A program made the translations under genes and the position numbers. Shown here piece after piece: positions 37,496-46,303 of a stretch of 64,000 nucleotides of DNA; position 1 is the stretch's first letter, and each line of letters opens with the position of its first letter. The notes beneath the pieces are model-generated. The model had not been told where the DNA came from, ran no database searches, and saw only the letters and a program-made list of their open reading frames with translations. This DNA comes from Pseudomonas sp. TH31 (GTDB lineage: Bacteria; Pseudomonadota; Gammaproteobacteria; Pseudomonadales; Pseudomonadaceae). The stretch lies in assembly GCF_016650815.1 (NCBI RefSeq), contig NZ_JAEKEZ010000029.1, positions 186,001 to 250,000 on the forward strand, given 5' to 3'.

Positions 37496-37945
37496 CTAAT
37501 ACGGATCCTGACGCGGCAAGCGCTGGGACAACTCATCCAGCAACTTCTGCTCACGCCGATCCTCAAGCTTGCGCGCCTCATCCATGTAGCGCTGGACCAG
37601 TTTGCGCAAGCCTTCAACCCGGGCAAAAGCCTGCTGCCAGGTGTCCCGTGCTTTGTTCAGATTGTTTTGATGCCAGACCAGGCTCTGTCGCTGCTGATCA
37701 ATGGCCGTGCCCAGTTGCGCCAAAAAGCCCTGATAGCCGAGCAACCACTGGCCGGAAACGCCATTGCTGCCGCGCACGATCCATTGTTCCTGGTAATCGA
37801 GGCGGAAGGCTTCGAGGTCATCGAGCTTGCTTTGCGCCAGGCGCACCTGGCCCTGGAAATGCCCCAGGCGCTGGACAGCGGTTTTCTCGACCTTTTCGGC
37901 CATTTCGACCACCGGTGCCAGACGCCCTGCTCGACTCTGGGCCAT
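37496..37945 (-). CDS. fliJ: Flagellar export protein FliJ
   Basis: A 149-residue, almost fully helical coiled-coil protein (RAGRLAPVVEMAEKVEKTAV ... QHNNLNKARDTWQQAFARVE-type heptads). FliJ sits in the FliI hexamer and connects it to FlhA. It starts 6 bases after fliI ends. Confidence 0.92.
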   Translation of the reverse strand: MAQSRAGRLAPVVEMAEKVEKTAVQRLGHFQGQVRLAQSKLDDLEAFRLDYQEQWIVRGSNGVSGQWLLGYQGFLAQLGTAIDQQRQSLVWHQNNLNKARDTWQQAFARVEGLRKLVQRYMDEARKLEDRREQKLLDELSQRLPRQDPY

Positions 37946-37951
37946 GGCCGG

Positions 37952-39310
37952 TTAACCGCCGGCCGCAGGGGCGAAGATCGTGCCGAGGTAGGCTTCGCTT
38001 TCGCCCAGGCTGATGCTGTCGTTCAGGCCCTGGCGCAGGTACTTGACCAATTGCGGCTGCAAGGAAATCGCCAGGTCGGTTTCCCGATCACCACCGGCCA
38101 CATAGGCGCCGACGCTGATCAAGTCACGACTCTGCTGATAACGCGACCACAATTGCTTGAAATACTGGGCGCGCATCATGTGTTCGGGCGTGACCACCGA
38201 CGGCATGACCCGGCTGATGGACGCTTCGATGTCGATGGCCGGGTAATGCCCTTCTTCGGCCAGGCGCCGGGACAACACAATGTGCCCGTCGAGCACGCCT
38301 CGCGCGGCGTCGGCGATCGGGTCCTGCTGGTCATCGCCTTCGGACAATACGGTGTAAAACGCAGTGATCGAGCCACCGCCCTTCTCGGCGTTACCGGCCC
38401 GCTCCACCAGTTTTGGCAACTTGGCGAACACCGACGGCGGATAACCCTTGGTCGCCGGCGGCTCGCCGATGGCCAGGGCGATTTCCCGCTGGGCCTGGGC
38501 GAAACGGGTCAGCGAATCCATGAGCAACAGGACATTCTTGCCCTTGTCGCGGAAATACTCGGCGATGCGTGTGCAGTACATCGCGGCGCGCAGACGCATC
38601 AGCGGCGCATCGTCCGCCGGCGAGGCAACGACCACCGAACGCTTGAGGCCTTCTTCACCGAGGATATGCTCGATGAACTCCTTAACTTCACGACCCCGCT
38701 CACCGATCAGCCCGACGACGATAATGTCGGCCTCGGTAAAGCGGGTCATCATACCCAGCAGCACACTCTTACCGACGCCAGTACCGGCGAACAGCCCAAG
38801 ACGCTGACCGCGACCGACCGTCAACAAACCGTTGATGCAGCGAATGCCTACGTCCAGCGGCTGGCTGATCGGGTCACGCTTGAGCGGGTTGATGGTCGGG
38901 CCGTCCATCGGCACCCAGTCTTCGGCTTTCATCCCGCCCTTGCCGTCCAGCGCACGACCGGCGCCATCAAGCACCCGACCGAGCATGCTCATGCCCATCG
39001 GCAAACGACCGGTATCGGCCATTGGCACCACGCGCGCACCCGGTGCGATGCCGGCGACGCTGCCGACCGGCATCAGAAAGACTTTGCTGCCGGAGAAGCC
39101 CATGACTTCGGCTTCAACCTGCACCGGGTGGTAACTGTCGTCGTTGATGACCATGCAGCGGCTGCCCATGGCGGCGCGCAAGCCCTCAGCTTCGAGGGTC
39201 AGGCCGACCATGCGCAGCAGGCGGCCTTCAAGGATCGGCGCGCCGGCGAGTTCCGTGGCCTCGGTGTAACCACCCAGGCGCTTGGCGAAACTGGTGCGAT
39301 CAAGGCGCAT
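37952..39310 (-). CDS. fliI: Flagellar export ATPase FliI
   Basis: A 452-residue F1-beta-like ATPase with Walker A AGTGVGKS at residues 175-182 and the catalytic segment VVGLIGERGREVKEF. It powers unfolding and chaperone release for flagellar export. The ATG at 39310 (MRLDRTSFAKRLGGY) overlaps the end of fliH by 11 bases; the frame is open further up without family similarity. Confidence 0.95.
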   Translation of the reverse strand: MRLDRTSFAKRLGGYTEATELAGAPILEGRLLRMVGLTLEAEGLRAAMGSRCMVINDDSYHPVQVEAEVMGFSGSKVFLMPVGSVAGIAPGARVVPMADTGRLPMGMSMLGRVLDGAGRALDGKGGMKAEDWVPMDGPTINPLKRDPISQPLDVGIRCINGLLTVGRGQRLGLFAGTGVGKSVLLGMMTRFTEADIIVVGLIGERGREVKEFIEHILGEEGLKRSVVVASPADDAPLMRLRAAMYCTRIAEYFRDKGKNVLLLMDSLTRFAQAQREIALAIGEPPATKGYPPSVFAKLPKLVERAGNAEKGGGSITAFYTVLSEGDDQQDPIADAARGVLDGHIVLSRRLAEEGHYPAIDIEASISRVMPSVVTPEHMMRAQYFKQLWSRYQQSRDLISVGAYVAGGDRETDLAISLQPQLVKYLRQGLNDSISLGESEAYLGTIFAPAAGG

Positions 39311-40121
39311 CGGGGGTTTCCGGCTCTGGCTCCAGACCTGGCTCGGCCGGCTCGACCGCAGGCTTGCTGTCGACCGGCAGGTCAAGGCTCATGTCCGGCT
39401 CGGCCGGGTGCAGCGCTTGCTCATGCAATTGATCGAACAGCTTGTCCATGACCCGCGCAACGCGGGTTTCGACGGTGGCATCGATCCGGCTGTGTTCCGT
39501 CTCGACCCGGCAACCACCGGGCAACAGCGCCTCGTCCTCGACGATGCGCCAGGTTTCTTCATGGCGCTCGCGCAGGGCTTTGACCTGTTCGAAATCCTGC
39601 GGGTTGATGTACAGCCGCACATTGCCCACGCCCAGCGGCAACAGCTTGAGGGCCTCACGCATGACGTGTTCGATTTGCGTCGAGTCGATGGCCAATTCAC
39701 GCTGAATCACCTGCCTGGTGATATGTTGCACCAGGTCGACCAGCGACTTTTCGATTTGGCTGTCCTGCTCGGCAATCGGCTCGAACAGATGACTCATCAG
39801 TTGCTCAAGGCCAGCAATCTTGGCGGCCAGGGCTACCTCGGCTTCCTGACGGACCCTGAGCGTGGTGCTGTGGAAACCTTCTTTCTCACCCGTGGCGAAG
39901 CCTTCGTTGTAGGCCTCCTGGCGGATGCTTTCGAGTTCTTCAAGGGTCAGTGGCTGGACTTCTTCCAGCGGCACTTCTTCCATTTCCGGCGGTTCGGGCT
40001 CTGGTTCCGGCTCAGGCTCCGGCACATGCGGGTCGAAGCTTGGCAGCGACCAGACGTCGAAACCACTGACCCCTTTGCCCCGGATCAGGTCGGTATTGGA
40101 CTCATCATGTTTAGACGACAT
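39300..40121 (-). CDS. fliH: Flagellar export regulator FliH
   Basis: A 273-residue stator-like protein that holds FliI inactive and docks it to FliN. It starts MSSKHDESNTDLIRGKGVSG and has a striking Glu-Pro repeat (PEPEPEPEPEPPE, about 34-46). The rest is a long helix with GxxxG-like spacing and the C-terminal FliI-binding domain, with a Pro/Glu tail. Confidence 0.93.
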   Translation of the reverse strand: MSSKHDESNTDLIRGKGVSGFDVWSLPSFDPHVPEPEPEPEPEPPEMEEVPLEEVQPLTLEELESIRQEAYNEGFATGEKEGFHSTTLRVRQEAEVALAAKIAGLEQLMSHLFEPIAEQDSQIEKSLVDLVQHITRQVIQRELAIDSTQIEHVMREALKLLPLGVGNVRLYINPQDFEQVKALRERHEETWRIVEDEALLPGGCRVETEHSRIDATVETRVARVMDKLFDQLHEQALHPAEPDMSLDLPVDSKPAVEPAEPGLEPEPETPDAP

Positions 40122-40128
40122 AGTGACC

Positions 40129-41148
40129 TTAGATCATCTCTTCGCCGCCCTTCCCGCCGAGAACGATTTCTCCGGCTTCGGCCATACGGCGGGCAATGGT
40201 GAGGATTTCTTTCTGCGCGGTTTCCACGTCGCTGACACGCACCGGGCCTTTGGCCTCGAGGTCGTCGCGCAACAGTTCGGCCGCCCGTTTGGACATGTTC
40301 TTGAAGATCTTTTCCTTGACGCCTTCGTCCGACCCCTTGAGGGCCAGCACCAGTACGTCGGAGGAGACTTCGCGCAGCAACGCCTGAATCCCGCGGTCGT
40401 CGACATCGGACAGGTTGTTGAACACGAACATGAGGTCTTCGATCTGACCGGACAGGTCTTCGTCGACTTCGCGGATAGAGTCCATCAGTTGGCCTTCGAT
40501 CGAGCTGTCGAGGAAGTTCATGATGTCGGCCGCACGCTTGATGCCACCCAGAGTGGTGCGCGAGGCGTTCGAGTTGCCGGAGAACTGCTTCTCGAGAATC
40601 TGGTTGAGTTCTTTCAGGGCCGCTGGCTGCACGGTGTTCAGCGAGGAAACCCGCAGAATAATGTCCAGGCGCACCTTGTGGTCAAAGTTACCGAGTACTT
40701 CACCGGCCTGGTCCGGGTCGAGGTACGCCACGACGATCGCCTGGATCTGTGGGTGCTCGTAACGAATCACGTCGGCGACGGCGCGCGGTTCCATCCACTT
40801 CAGGCTGTCGAGGCCGCTGGTGTTGCCACCCAGCAGGATGCGGTCGATCAGGCCGTTGGCCTTGTCTTCGCCCAAGGCCTGGGTGAGCATTTTGCGCACG
40901 TAGTCGTCGGAGCCGACGCCCAGGCTGGTCTGGTCGCCGACGATGTCGACGAACTCGCTCATCACCTGCTCGACTTGCTCGCGGTGCACGTTACCCATTT
41001 GCGCCATGGCCACACCCACACGCTGGACCTCTTTGGGCCCCATGTGGCGCAGCACTTGGGCGGCGTCGGTCGAACCCAGGGACAGCAGCAGAATCGCGGC
41101 TTTATCGACCCGGGACAGTTTGGCGACAGCGGCTCGGTTATCACTCAT
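40129..41148 (-). CDS. fliG: Flagellar motor switch protein FliG
   Basis: A 339-residue rotor protein that meets the stators. It has the N-terminal FliF-binding domain (KAAILLLSLGSTDAAQVLRH), a middle domain with the FliM contact (EHPQ at IRYEHPQIQAIVVAYL) and a C-terminal torque helix with charged residues (LLRDDLEAKGPVRVSDVETA). It overlaps the fliF end by 8 bases. Confidence 0.95.
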   Translation of the reverse strand: MSDNRAAVAKLSRVDKAAILLLSLGSTDAAQVLRHMGPKEVQRVGVAMAQMGNVHREQVEQVMSEFVDIVGDQTSLGVGSDDYVRKMLTQALGEDKANGLIDRILLGGNTSGLDSLKWMEPRAVADVIRYEHPQIQAIVVAYLDPDQAGEVLGNFDHKVRLDIILRVSSLNTVQPAALKELNQILEKQFSGNSNASRTTLGGIKRAADIMNFLDSSIEGQLMDSIREVDEDLSGQIEDLMFVFNNLSDVDDRGIQALLREVSSDVLVLALKGSDEGVKEKIFKNMSKRAAELLRDDLEAKGPVRVSDVETAQKEILTIARRMAEAGEIVLGGKGGEEMI

Positions 41149-42927
41149 CTGCGTTAATCCACTCTTTCACGACCTGGGCCACGCGACCCGGATCTTCTGC
41201 CACCAGACTCTTGATTGCATTCAACTGTGCGTCATAGCCTTCGCTCGGGCTCGGCAACAGGATGCTTTGCGGGCCGCCGAGGCTGACGCGGTCGTTGGAC
41301 AGTTCGCCGTCCAGGCCGCCCATGCCACCCAACTCTACGTCGCTTCCCAGGCCAGCAAGCTGTTTGCCTTTGCCGCCACCGGTGATGTTGTTGAGCACCG
41401 GACGCAGCACACCGAACACCAGCACCAGGATGAACAACACCCCCAGCACTTGCTTGACGACGTCCCAGAACCAAGGCTGGGAGTAGAACGGAATATCGGC
41501 AATCACCTCACCGCGCTCAACGGAGAACGGCATGTTGATCACGCTGACGCTGTCACCACGGCTGGCGTCGAAACCGACGGCGTCCTGCACCAGGCGAGTA
41601 AAGCGCGCCAATTCATCGGCGCTCCAAGGCGCGCGGCTGGTTTCACCGTTGGCCGCGTTGATCTTGACCTGGTCATCCACCACCACCGACACCGACAGGC
41701 GATTCAAACGACCCTGCTGCTGCTTGGTGTGGCTGATGGAGCGATCAAGCTCGAAGTTCTTGGTGGATTGTTGACGCTTGTCCGCCGGGTAAGGTGCAAG
41801 CATGGGCTGGCCCGTGGCCGGGTCCATGATTTGCTGACCATTGGCATCGAGCAACGGCTGGCCTGGCTGCACCATGCCGGCCGACGCGGTAGCGCCGCCG
41901 GTTTTTGCGGCGCCGAAGCCGGCGACGGTGGCTGGTTGCTCAGGGCCCCCGGCACGCCTTGCGGGCCACTGCTGGCGGTACGTTGTTCGTTGACCGACTG
42001 CTCGCTGCGCAACGCCGGCTGGTCCGGGTTGAACTGCTCGGAGGTCGATTCGACGGCACTGAAGTCCACGTCGGCCGAGACTTCGGCTTTATACCGGTCA
42101 TTGCCCAGCACCGGTTGCAGGATGTTGTGCACCCGCTGGGTGAGCATGCTTTCCATGCGGCGGCTGTAATCGAATTGCTTGCCGGCCATGGTCAGTTCGG
42201 AGTTCTCCGCCTGGTCGGACAGCAGGGTGCCCTTCTGGTCGACAACGGTGATCTGCGACTTGCTCAGATCAGGAACGCTGGTGGCCACCAGGTTGATGAT
42301 CGCCAACACCTGGCCTGGCTCCAGGGAGCGACCGGAATACAGTTCAACCAGAATCGATGCACTTGGCTTGCGCTCATCGCGCACAAACACCGAGCTTTTC
42401 GGAATCGCCAGGTGCACGCGGGCACCCTTGACGTTGTTCAGGCTGGAAATAGTCCGCGCCAATTCACCTTCGAGGCCGCGACGATAACGGGTCGCTTCCA
42501 TGAACTGGCTGGTCCCCAGGCCCTGGTCCTTGTCGAGGATTTCAAAACCGATGTTGCCGTCGCTGGGAGTGACACCAGCCGCCGCGAGCTTGAGCCGCGC
42601 GCGAGACACATCATCGGCCTTGACCAGCAAGGCGCCGGAGTTGGGTTCAACGGTATAAGGAATGTCAGCGGCGGCCAGGGTCTCCATGACCTGCTTGGCG
42701 TCCATACCCGCAAGACTGCCGTACAAAGGCCGATAGTCCGGCTGCTGCGACCACAACACCACGGCGAAGCCAATCGCCACGCTCGCAGCCAGGCCGACCA
42801 ACAGGCCCACCTGACGCAACATGGTCATCTCGGAGAGGTTTTCCAGGAAGGACAACCCGAACAGCGGCGGTTTACCGTCTATCGGAGTGGCCTTGGCCGG
42901 AACATTATCGGCGACTGCTTCTGCCAT
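41141..42927 (-). CDS. fliF: Flagellar MS-ring protein FliF, reading frame broken once
   Basis: FliF builds the MS ring and export gate housing. Two membrane helices flank a large periplasmic region with ring-building motifs (SLAGMDAKQVMETLAAADIP, VHLAIPKSSVFVRDERKPSA). After SPASAPQK the frame breaks at the T run 41902-41906 (five bases; six are needed). With one more base it continues TGGATASAGMVQPGQPLLDA to the C-terminal FliG-binding tail, about 595 residues. Both halves are conserved. Confidence 0.93.
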
Positions 42928-42942
42928 GACTCAATCTCGTCC

Positions 42943-43272
42943 TTAAACCGGCATCTGCATGATGTCTTGGTAGGCCTGAACCAGCTTGTTACGCACTTGG
43001 GTCAACGCTTGAAAAGACACGCTGGCCTTCTGCGAGGAAATCATCACATCCGTCAGATCAACGCCGCTTTTGCCAATTTCGAAGGCACTGGACAGCTGAT
43101 TTGACGCCTGCTGGGTGTCGTTCACTTTATTGACGGCCTGACCGAGCATGTCGGCAAAGCTGCTGCCACCCAATTCAGGGACTGCGGCAGTCGATTTTGG
43201 CGCAGACATGGCATCCATTTGCATGGAGCGCATGTCCAACATCAATCGATTAAATTCAATACCTTGGCTCAT
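42943..43272 (-). CDS. fliE: Flagellar MS ring-rod junction protein FliE
   Basis: A 109-residue export substrate that connects the MS ring to the rod. The C-terminal part (GVDLTDVMISSQKASVSFQA ... LVQAYQDIMQMPV) is the family signature. It is the first gene of fliEFGHIJ, with a sigma-54 element 62 bases upstream. Confidence 0.94.
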   Translation of the reverse strand: MSQGIEFNRLMLDMRSMQMDAMSAPKSTAAVPELGGSSFADMLGQAVNKVNDTQQASNQLSSAFEIGKSGVDLTDVMISSQKASVSFQALTQVRNKLVQAYQDIMQMPV

Positions 43273-43333
43273 GGTCTACTCTCTCTGGCGACCCGCAATT
43301 TTTTGACACTCACTCGGCGGGTAGTGAGGTGTT

Positions 43334-43349
43334 AGCAACAAGGGTGCCA
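43334..43349 (-). promoter_or_regulatory. Sigma-54 promoter element before fliE
   Basis: TGGCACCCTTGTTGCT on the minus strand is a full match to the RpoN -24/-12 consensus. P. aeruginosa fliE is FleR/RpoN dependent. Confidence 0.85.
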
Positions 43350-43415
43350 GCTCGGCGACCGCTTTAAACAAAAACCCATCCGCGCGCTCACTCCAATGAT
43401 TTACGTCGAACGCGA

Positions 43416-43580
43416 TCCGTAGCAGCTGGCGAAGCCTGCGTCCGGCTGCGCAGCAGCCGTGAAATCAGGCAACGCGGTGTTTCAGAAAGGCACGGGGCTC
43501 AGGTTTTGCGACTGCTACGCAGCCGGACGCAGCCTTCGGCAGCTGCTACAAACCGGACGCACCTTCGGCAGCTGCTACAA
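43416..43580. repeat. Cluster of GTAGCAGCTG-type REP-like repeats
   Basis: At least four copies or half-copies of a second repeat type (GTAGCAGCTGGCGAAGCCTG followed by CGTCCGGCTGCG, and inverses) fill most of the 315-base gap between fleR and fliE. They differ from the CGATCTTTT family elsewhere. Apart from these and the fliE promoter nothing is seen in the gap. Confidence 0.75.
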
Positions 43581-43587
43581 AATGGAG

Positions 43588-44976
43588 TCAGGTGGCAAAC
43601 AAATAAGCTTCCACATCCATTCCGGCGTCGCGCATTTGCGCCAGTTTGTAGCGCAAGGTGCGCGGGCTGATGCCCAGGCGCTCGGCAGCCTCTTTGCGAC
43701 GGCCGCGCTCGGAGCGCAAGGTGTCGATGATCATCTGGAACTCATGCCGGCGCAGGTCATCGCCCAGGGCGCCCGCCGATTCGGCTTCGACCTCCATGGC
43801 GGCACGCACGGGCGTTGGCGCCAATGCCGGCAGCGGCGCGCAGGCGACCGGCCCTGACAGGCAGAAATCCTGCGGCTGAATCAGCCCGCCCTGTTGCAGT
43901 ATCAGCGCACGCTGGATGGCGTTATCGAGCTCGCGAACGTTGCCCGGCCACGGATAGCCGATCAGACATGCCTGAGCCTCGGGTGACAGCCTGGCCGCCG
44001 CATGCTTCATTTTATTGACGTGCTTGACCAACAGGCGCTCGGCCAGCGGCAGGATGTCGGCGGTGCGCTCGCGCAGTGGACGCCAGGCCAGTGGAAAAAC
44101 CGACAGCCGATAATAAAGATCCTCACGAAAACGCCCCGCCGCCACTTCACCGGCCAGGTCACGGTTGGTGGTCGCCACGACCCGGATATCCAGACTGATC
44201 GGCTTGCGCGCGCCGACCCGCTCGACTTCGCGCTCTTGCAAAACGCGCAGCAACTTGGCCTGCAGGCCCATGGGCATTTCGGAAATCTCGTCGAGCAGGA
44301 TGGTCCCGCCGTCAGCCTGTTCAAACTTGCCGGCCTGGGCCGCGATGGCGCCGGTAAACGAGCCTTTCTCGTGGCCGAACAACGTCGCCTCGAGCATGTT
44401 GTCGGGGATCGCCGCGCAGTTGATGGCAATGAACGGCTGGCTGGCACGATGGGAATGCTGGTGGATGTAACGCGCCAGCACTTCCTTGCCGGTGCCGGAC
44501 TCGCCGGAGATCAATACCGTGGAATCACTGCGCGCCACTCGCGCGGCCAGCTCCAGCAGTTGTGCACTGGCCGGCTCGAACGCGATCGGCCCTTCGCCGT
44601 CAGCGGTACCGAGACTGCCCAGCGCATGGCGCGCCACCAGATCGAGCAAAGCCTTGGGCTCGAACGGCTTGACCAGATAATCCGCCGCGCCCTGACGCAT
44701 GGCATCGACCGCCCGCTCCACCGCGCCATGCGCCGTCATCAGCAGCACTGGCAATTGTGGCTGGCGAGCCCGCAGCAAACCCAGCAACTGGTGGCCGTCC
44801 ATGCCTGGCATGTTGACGTCGCTGACGACAAGGTTGAATGCCTCGCCGCCGACCGCCGCCAGCGCTTCTTCCGCCGAACCGACAGCCTTGAAATCGTGCC
44901 CCGCCAGCAACAGCGTATCGGCCAGTGCTTCGCGCAGCGCGCGGTCATCCTCGACCAGTAAAACCTTGATTGCCAT
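43588..44976 (-). CDS. fleR: Sigma-54 response regulator FleR
   Basis: A 462-residue NtrC-type activator. The receiver domain has phospho-acceptor Asp53 (VSDVNMPGMDG). The AAA+ domain has Walker A GESGTGKE (158-165) and sigma-54 loop GSFTGA (205-210, Ser in place of the usual Ala), and the C-terminus is a Fis-type helix-turn-helix (RKEAAERLGISPRTLRYKLA). It activates mid-stage flagellar operons such as fliE. The ATG at 44976 matches the family start; a GTG at 44985 overlaps the fleS stop. Confidence 0.93.
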   Translation of the reverse strand: MAIKVLLVEDDRALREALADTLLLAGHDFKAVGSAEEALAAVGGEAFNLVVSDVNMPGMDGHQLLGLLRARQPQLPVLLMTAHGAVERAVDAMRQGAADYLVKPFEPKALLDLVARHALGSLGTADGEGPIAFEPASAQLLELAARVARSDSTVLISGESGTGKEVLARYIHQHSHRASQPFIAINCAAIPDNMLEATLFGHEKGSFTGAIAAQAGKFEQADGGTILLDEISEMPMGLQAKLLRVLQEREVERVGARKPISLDIRVVATTNRDLAGEVAAGRFREDLYYRLSVFPLAWRPLRERTADILPLAERLLVKHVNKMKHAAARLSPEAQACLIGYPWPGNVRELDNAIQRALILQQGGLIQPQDFCLSGPVACAPLPALAPTPVRAAMEVEAESAGALGDDLRRHEFQMIIDTLRSERGRRKEAAERLGISPRTLRYKLAQMRDAGMDVEAYLFAT

Positions 44977-44981
44977 GTCCT

Positions 44982-46193
44982 TCACTCCGCATCCGATGCG
45001 CTGGAAAACAACGGCAGGGACACCAGCGCACACGTGCCGCGACCGAGCCGCGAGCGCAAGTGCAATTCTCCCTGATGAGCACGGGCCACTGCCTTGACCA
45101 CGGTCAGGCCGAGGCCAGTACCGGTGGTTTTGGTGGTGAAAAACGGTTCGCCCAGACGCGCCAACACTGCTTCATCGATCCCGCTGCCACTGTCGCTGAT
45201 GCACAGGCGCAGGTTGTTGCCCCGGGTATAGAGGTGGACCTTGAGGCGCACCGCACCGTTGCTCGCCTGGATCGCATTCTCGATCAAATTCAGAATCGCC
45301 CCGACCAAGGTGTCGCGATTGCATAGCAACTCCCCGGCATGACTGTCGCACTGCCAACGGATCGGCAGCTCCTGAACATGGGTCAGGGCTGCGGCCTGCA
45401 GCGATTGCATCAGTTCTTTGGGCGTCACACGATTGGTCAGCGGCAGTTCGCCGCGAGCGAATACCAGCATATCGCGCACCTGATGCTCCAACTCGTGCAG
45501 GCGCTCTTTCAAGCGACCGGCGAATCGTTGCTGGGTGGCAACCGGCAATTCCTGCTCAGTCAAATGACTGGCGTAGAGCAAAGCGGCCGAGAGCGGTGTA
45601 CGAATCTGATGGGCCAGCGAGGCAACCATTCGGCCCAGGGACGACAAGCGCTCATGGCGGGCCAGTTGACCTTGCAGCTGCCGGGTTTCAGTCAGGTCGT
45701 TGAGCAACACCAACTGGCCGGGCTCGGCATCCAGCGAGCGAGTGGCGATCGACAGGCGGCGGCCGTCCTTCAGGGAGATTTCATGACCGTCGTCTTCACG
45801 GGGCGCAAAGCAGCGAGCAATGACGTGACGCCACAGCTCACCTTCGAGCGGCAGGCCGAGCAACTCGCAGGCCGCCGGGTTGGCTTCGCGCACCATGCCC
45901 TGGGCATCGATGACGATAACGCCACCGGGCAACAGGTCGAGGAGGTTTTGCAGGCGGTTGGCCAGGCGTTCTTTTTCCGCCAGTTCCTGCATGCGTTGAG
46001 CGCTGACCACCGCCAGTTCGCCCTTGAGCTCGGTGACCCGGGCTTCGAGCATGCTGTAGGAGTCAGTCAATTGGCTCGACATCTGGTTGAACAGGGCAAA
46101 CGCCTGTTCAAGGCCAAGCCGGCTTGCCTGTTCTACGGACGACGGTTGCCCCGAAGCGTCAGGGACGGAAGACATCTGGGCGGCTTGGGGCAT
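44982..46193 (-). CDS. fleS: Sensor histidine kinase FleS
   Basis: A 403-residue cytoplasmic kinase with no membrane helices. An N-terminal coiled coil (LEARVTELKGELAVVSAQRM) leads to a PAS domain (LLDLLPGGVIVIDAQGMVRE). HisKA follows with the phospho-His in VASLAHQIRTPLSAALLYAS, then HATPase (NLIENAIQAS, DSGSGIDEAV, GTGLGLTVVK). It phosphorylates FleR. A sigma-54 element precedes it, as expected for a FleQ target. Confidence 0.93.
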   Translation of the reverse strand: MPQAAQMSSVPDASGQPSSVEQASRLGLEQAFALFNQMSSQLTDSYSMLEARVTELKGELAVVSAQRMQELAEKERLANRLQNLLDLLPGGVIVIDAQGMVREANPAACELLGLPLEGELWRHVIARCFAPREDDGHEISLKDGRRLSIATRSLDAEPGQLVLLNDLTETRQLQGQLARHERLSSLGRMVASLAHQIRTPLSAALLYASHLTEQELPVATQQRFAGRLKERLHELEHQVRDMLVFARGELPLTNRVTPKELMQSLQAAALTHVQELPIRWQCDSHAGELLCNRDTLVGAILNLIENAIQASNGAVRLKVHLYTRGNNLRLCISDSGSGIDEAVLARLGEPFFTTKTTGTGLGLTVVKAVARAHQGELHLRSRLGRGTCALVSLPLFSSASDAE

Positions 46194-46245
46194 CGTGCTC
46201 TCTCGCTTGGCTGACCGTCAGTGAAACGGAACGTTGCAAGAGATG

Positions 46246-46262
46246 TAGCAATACCCGTGCCT
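46246..46262 (-). promoter_or_regulatory. Sigma-54 promoter element before fleSR
   Basis: AGGCACGGGTATTGCTA on the minus strand keeps GG-N10-GC and matches the RpoN core except for the first T. It lies 53 bases before fleS. Confidence 0.75.
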
Positions 46263-46303
46263 AAAAAAAACAGCCTATAAATGAAGGACTTGAAAAACAG
46301 GCG

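Noticed and set aside
37667..39451. 594-codon open frame opposite fliJ and fliI
   Set aside because: Antisense shadow of the conserved FliI ATPase; composition is not protein-like.
13151..42927. Reading the broken cheA, cheB, cheW, flhA and fliF as decay of a lost flagellum
   Set aside because: Every break is one base in a homopolymer with full conservation on both sides, and the other genes are intact; error is more likely than shared loss.
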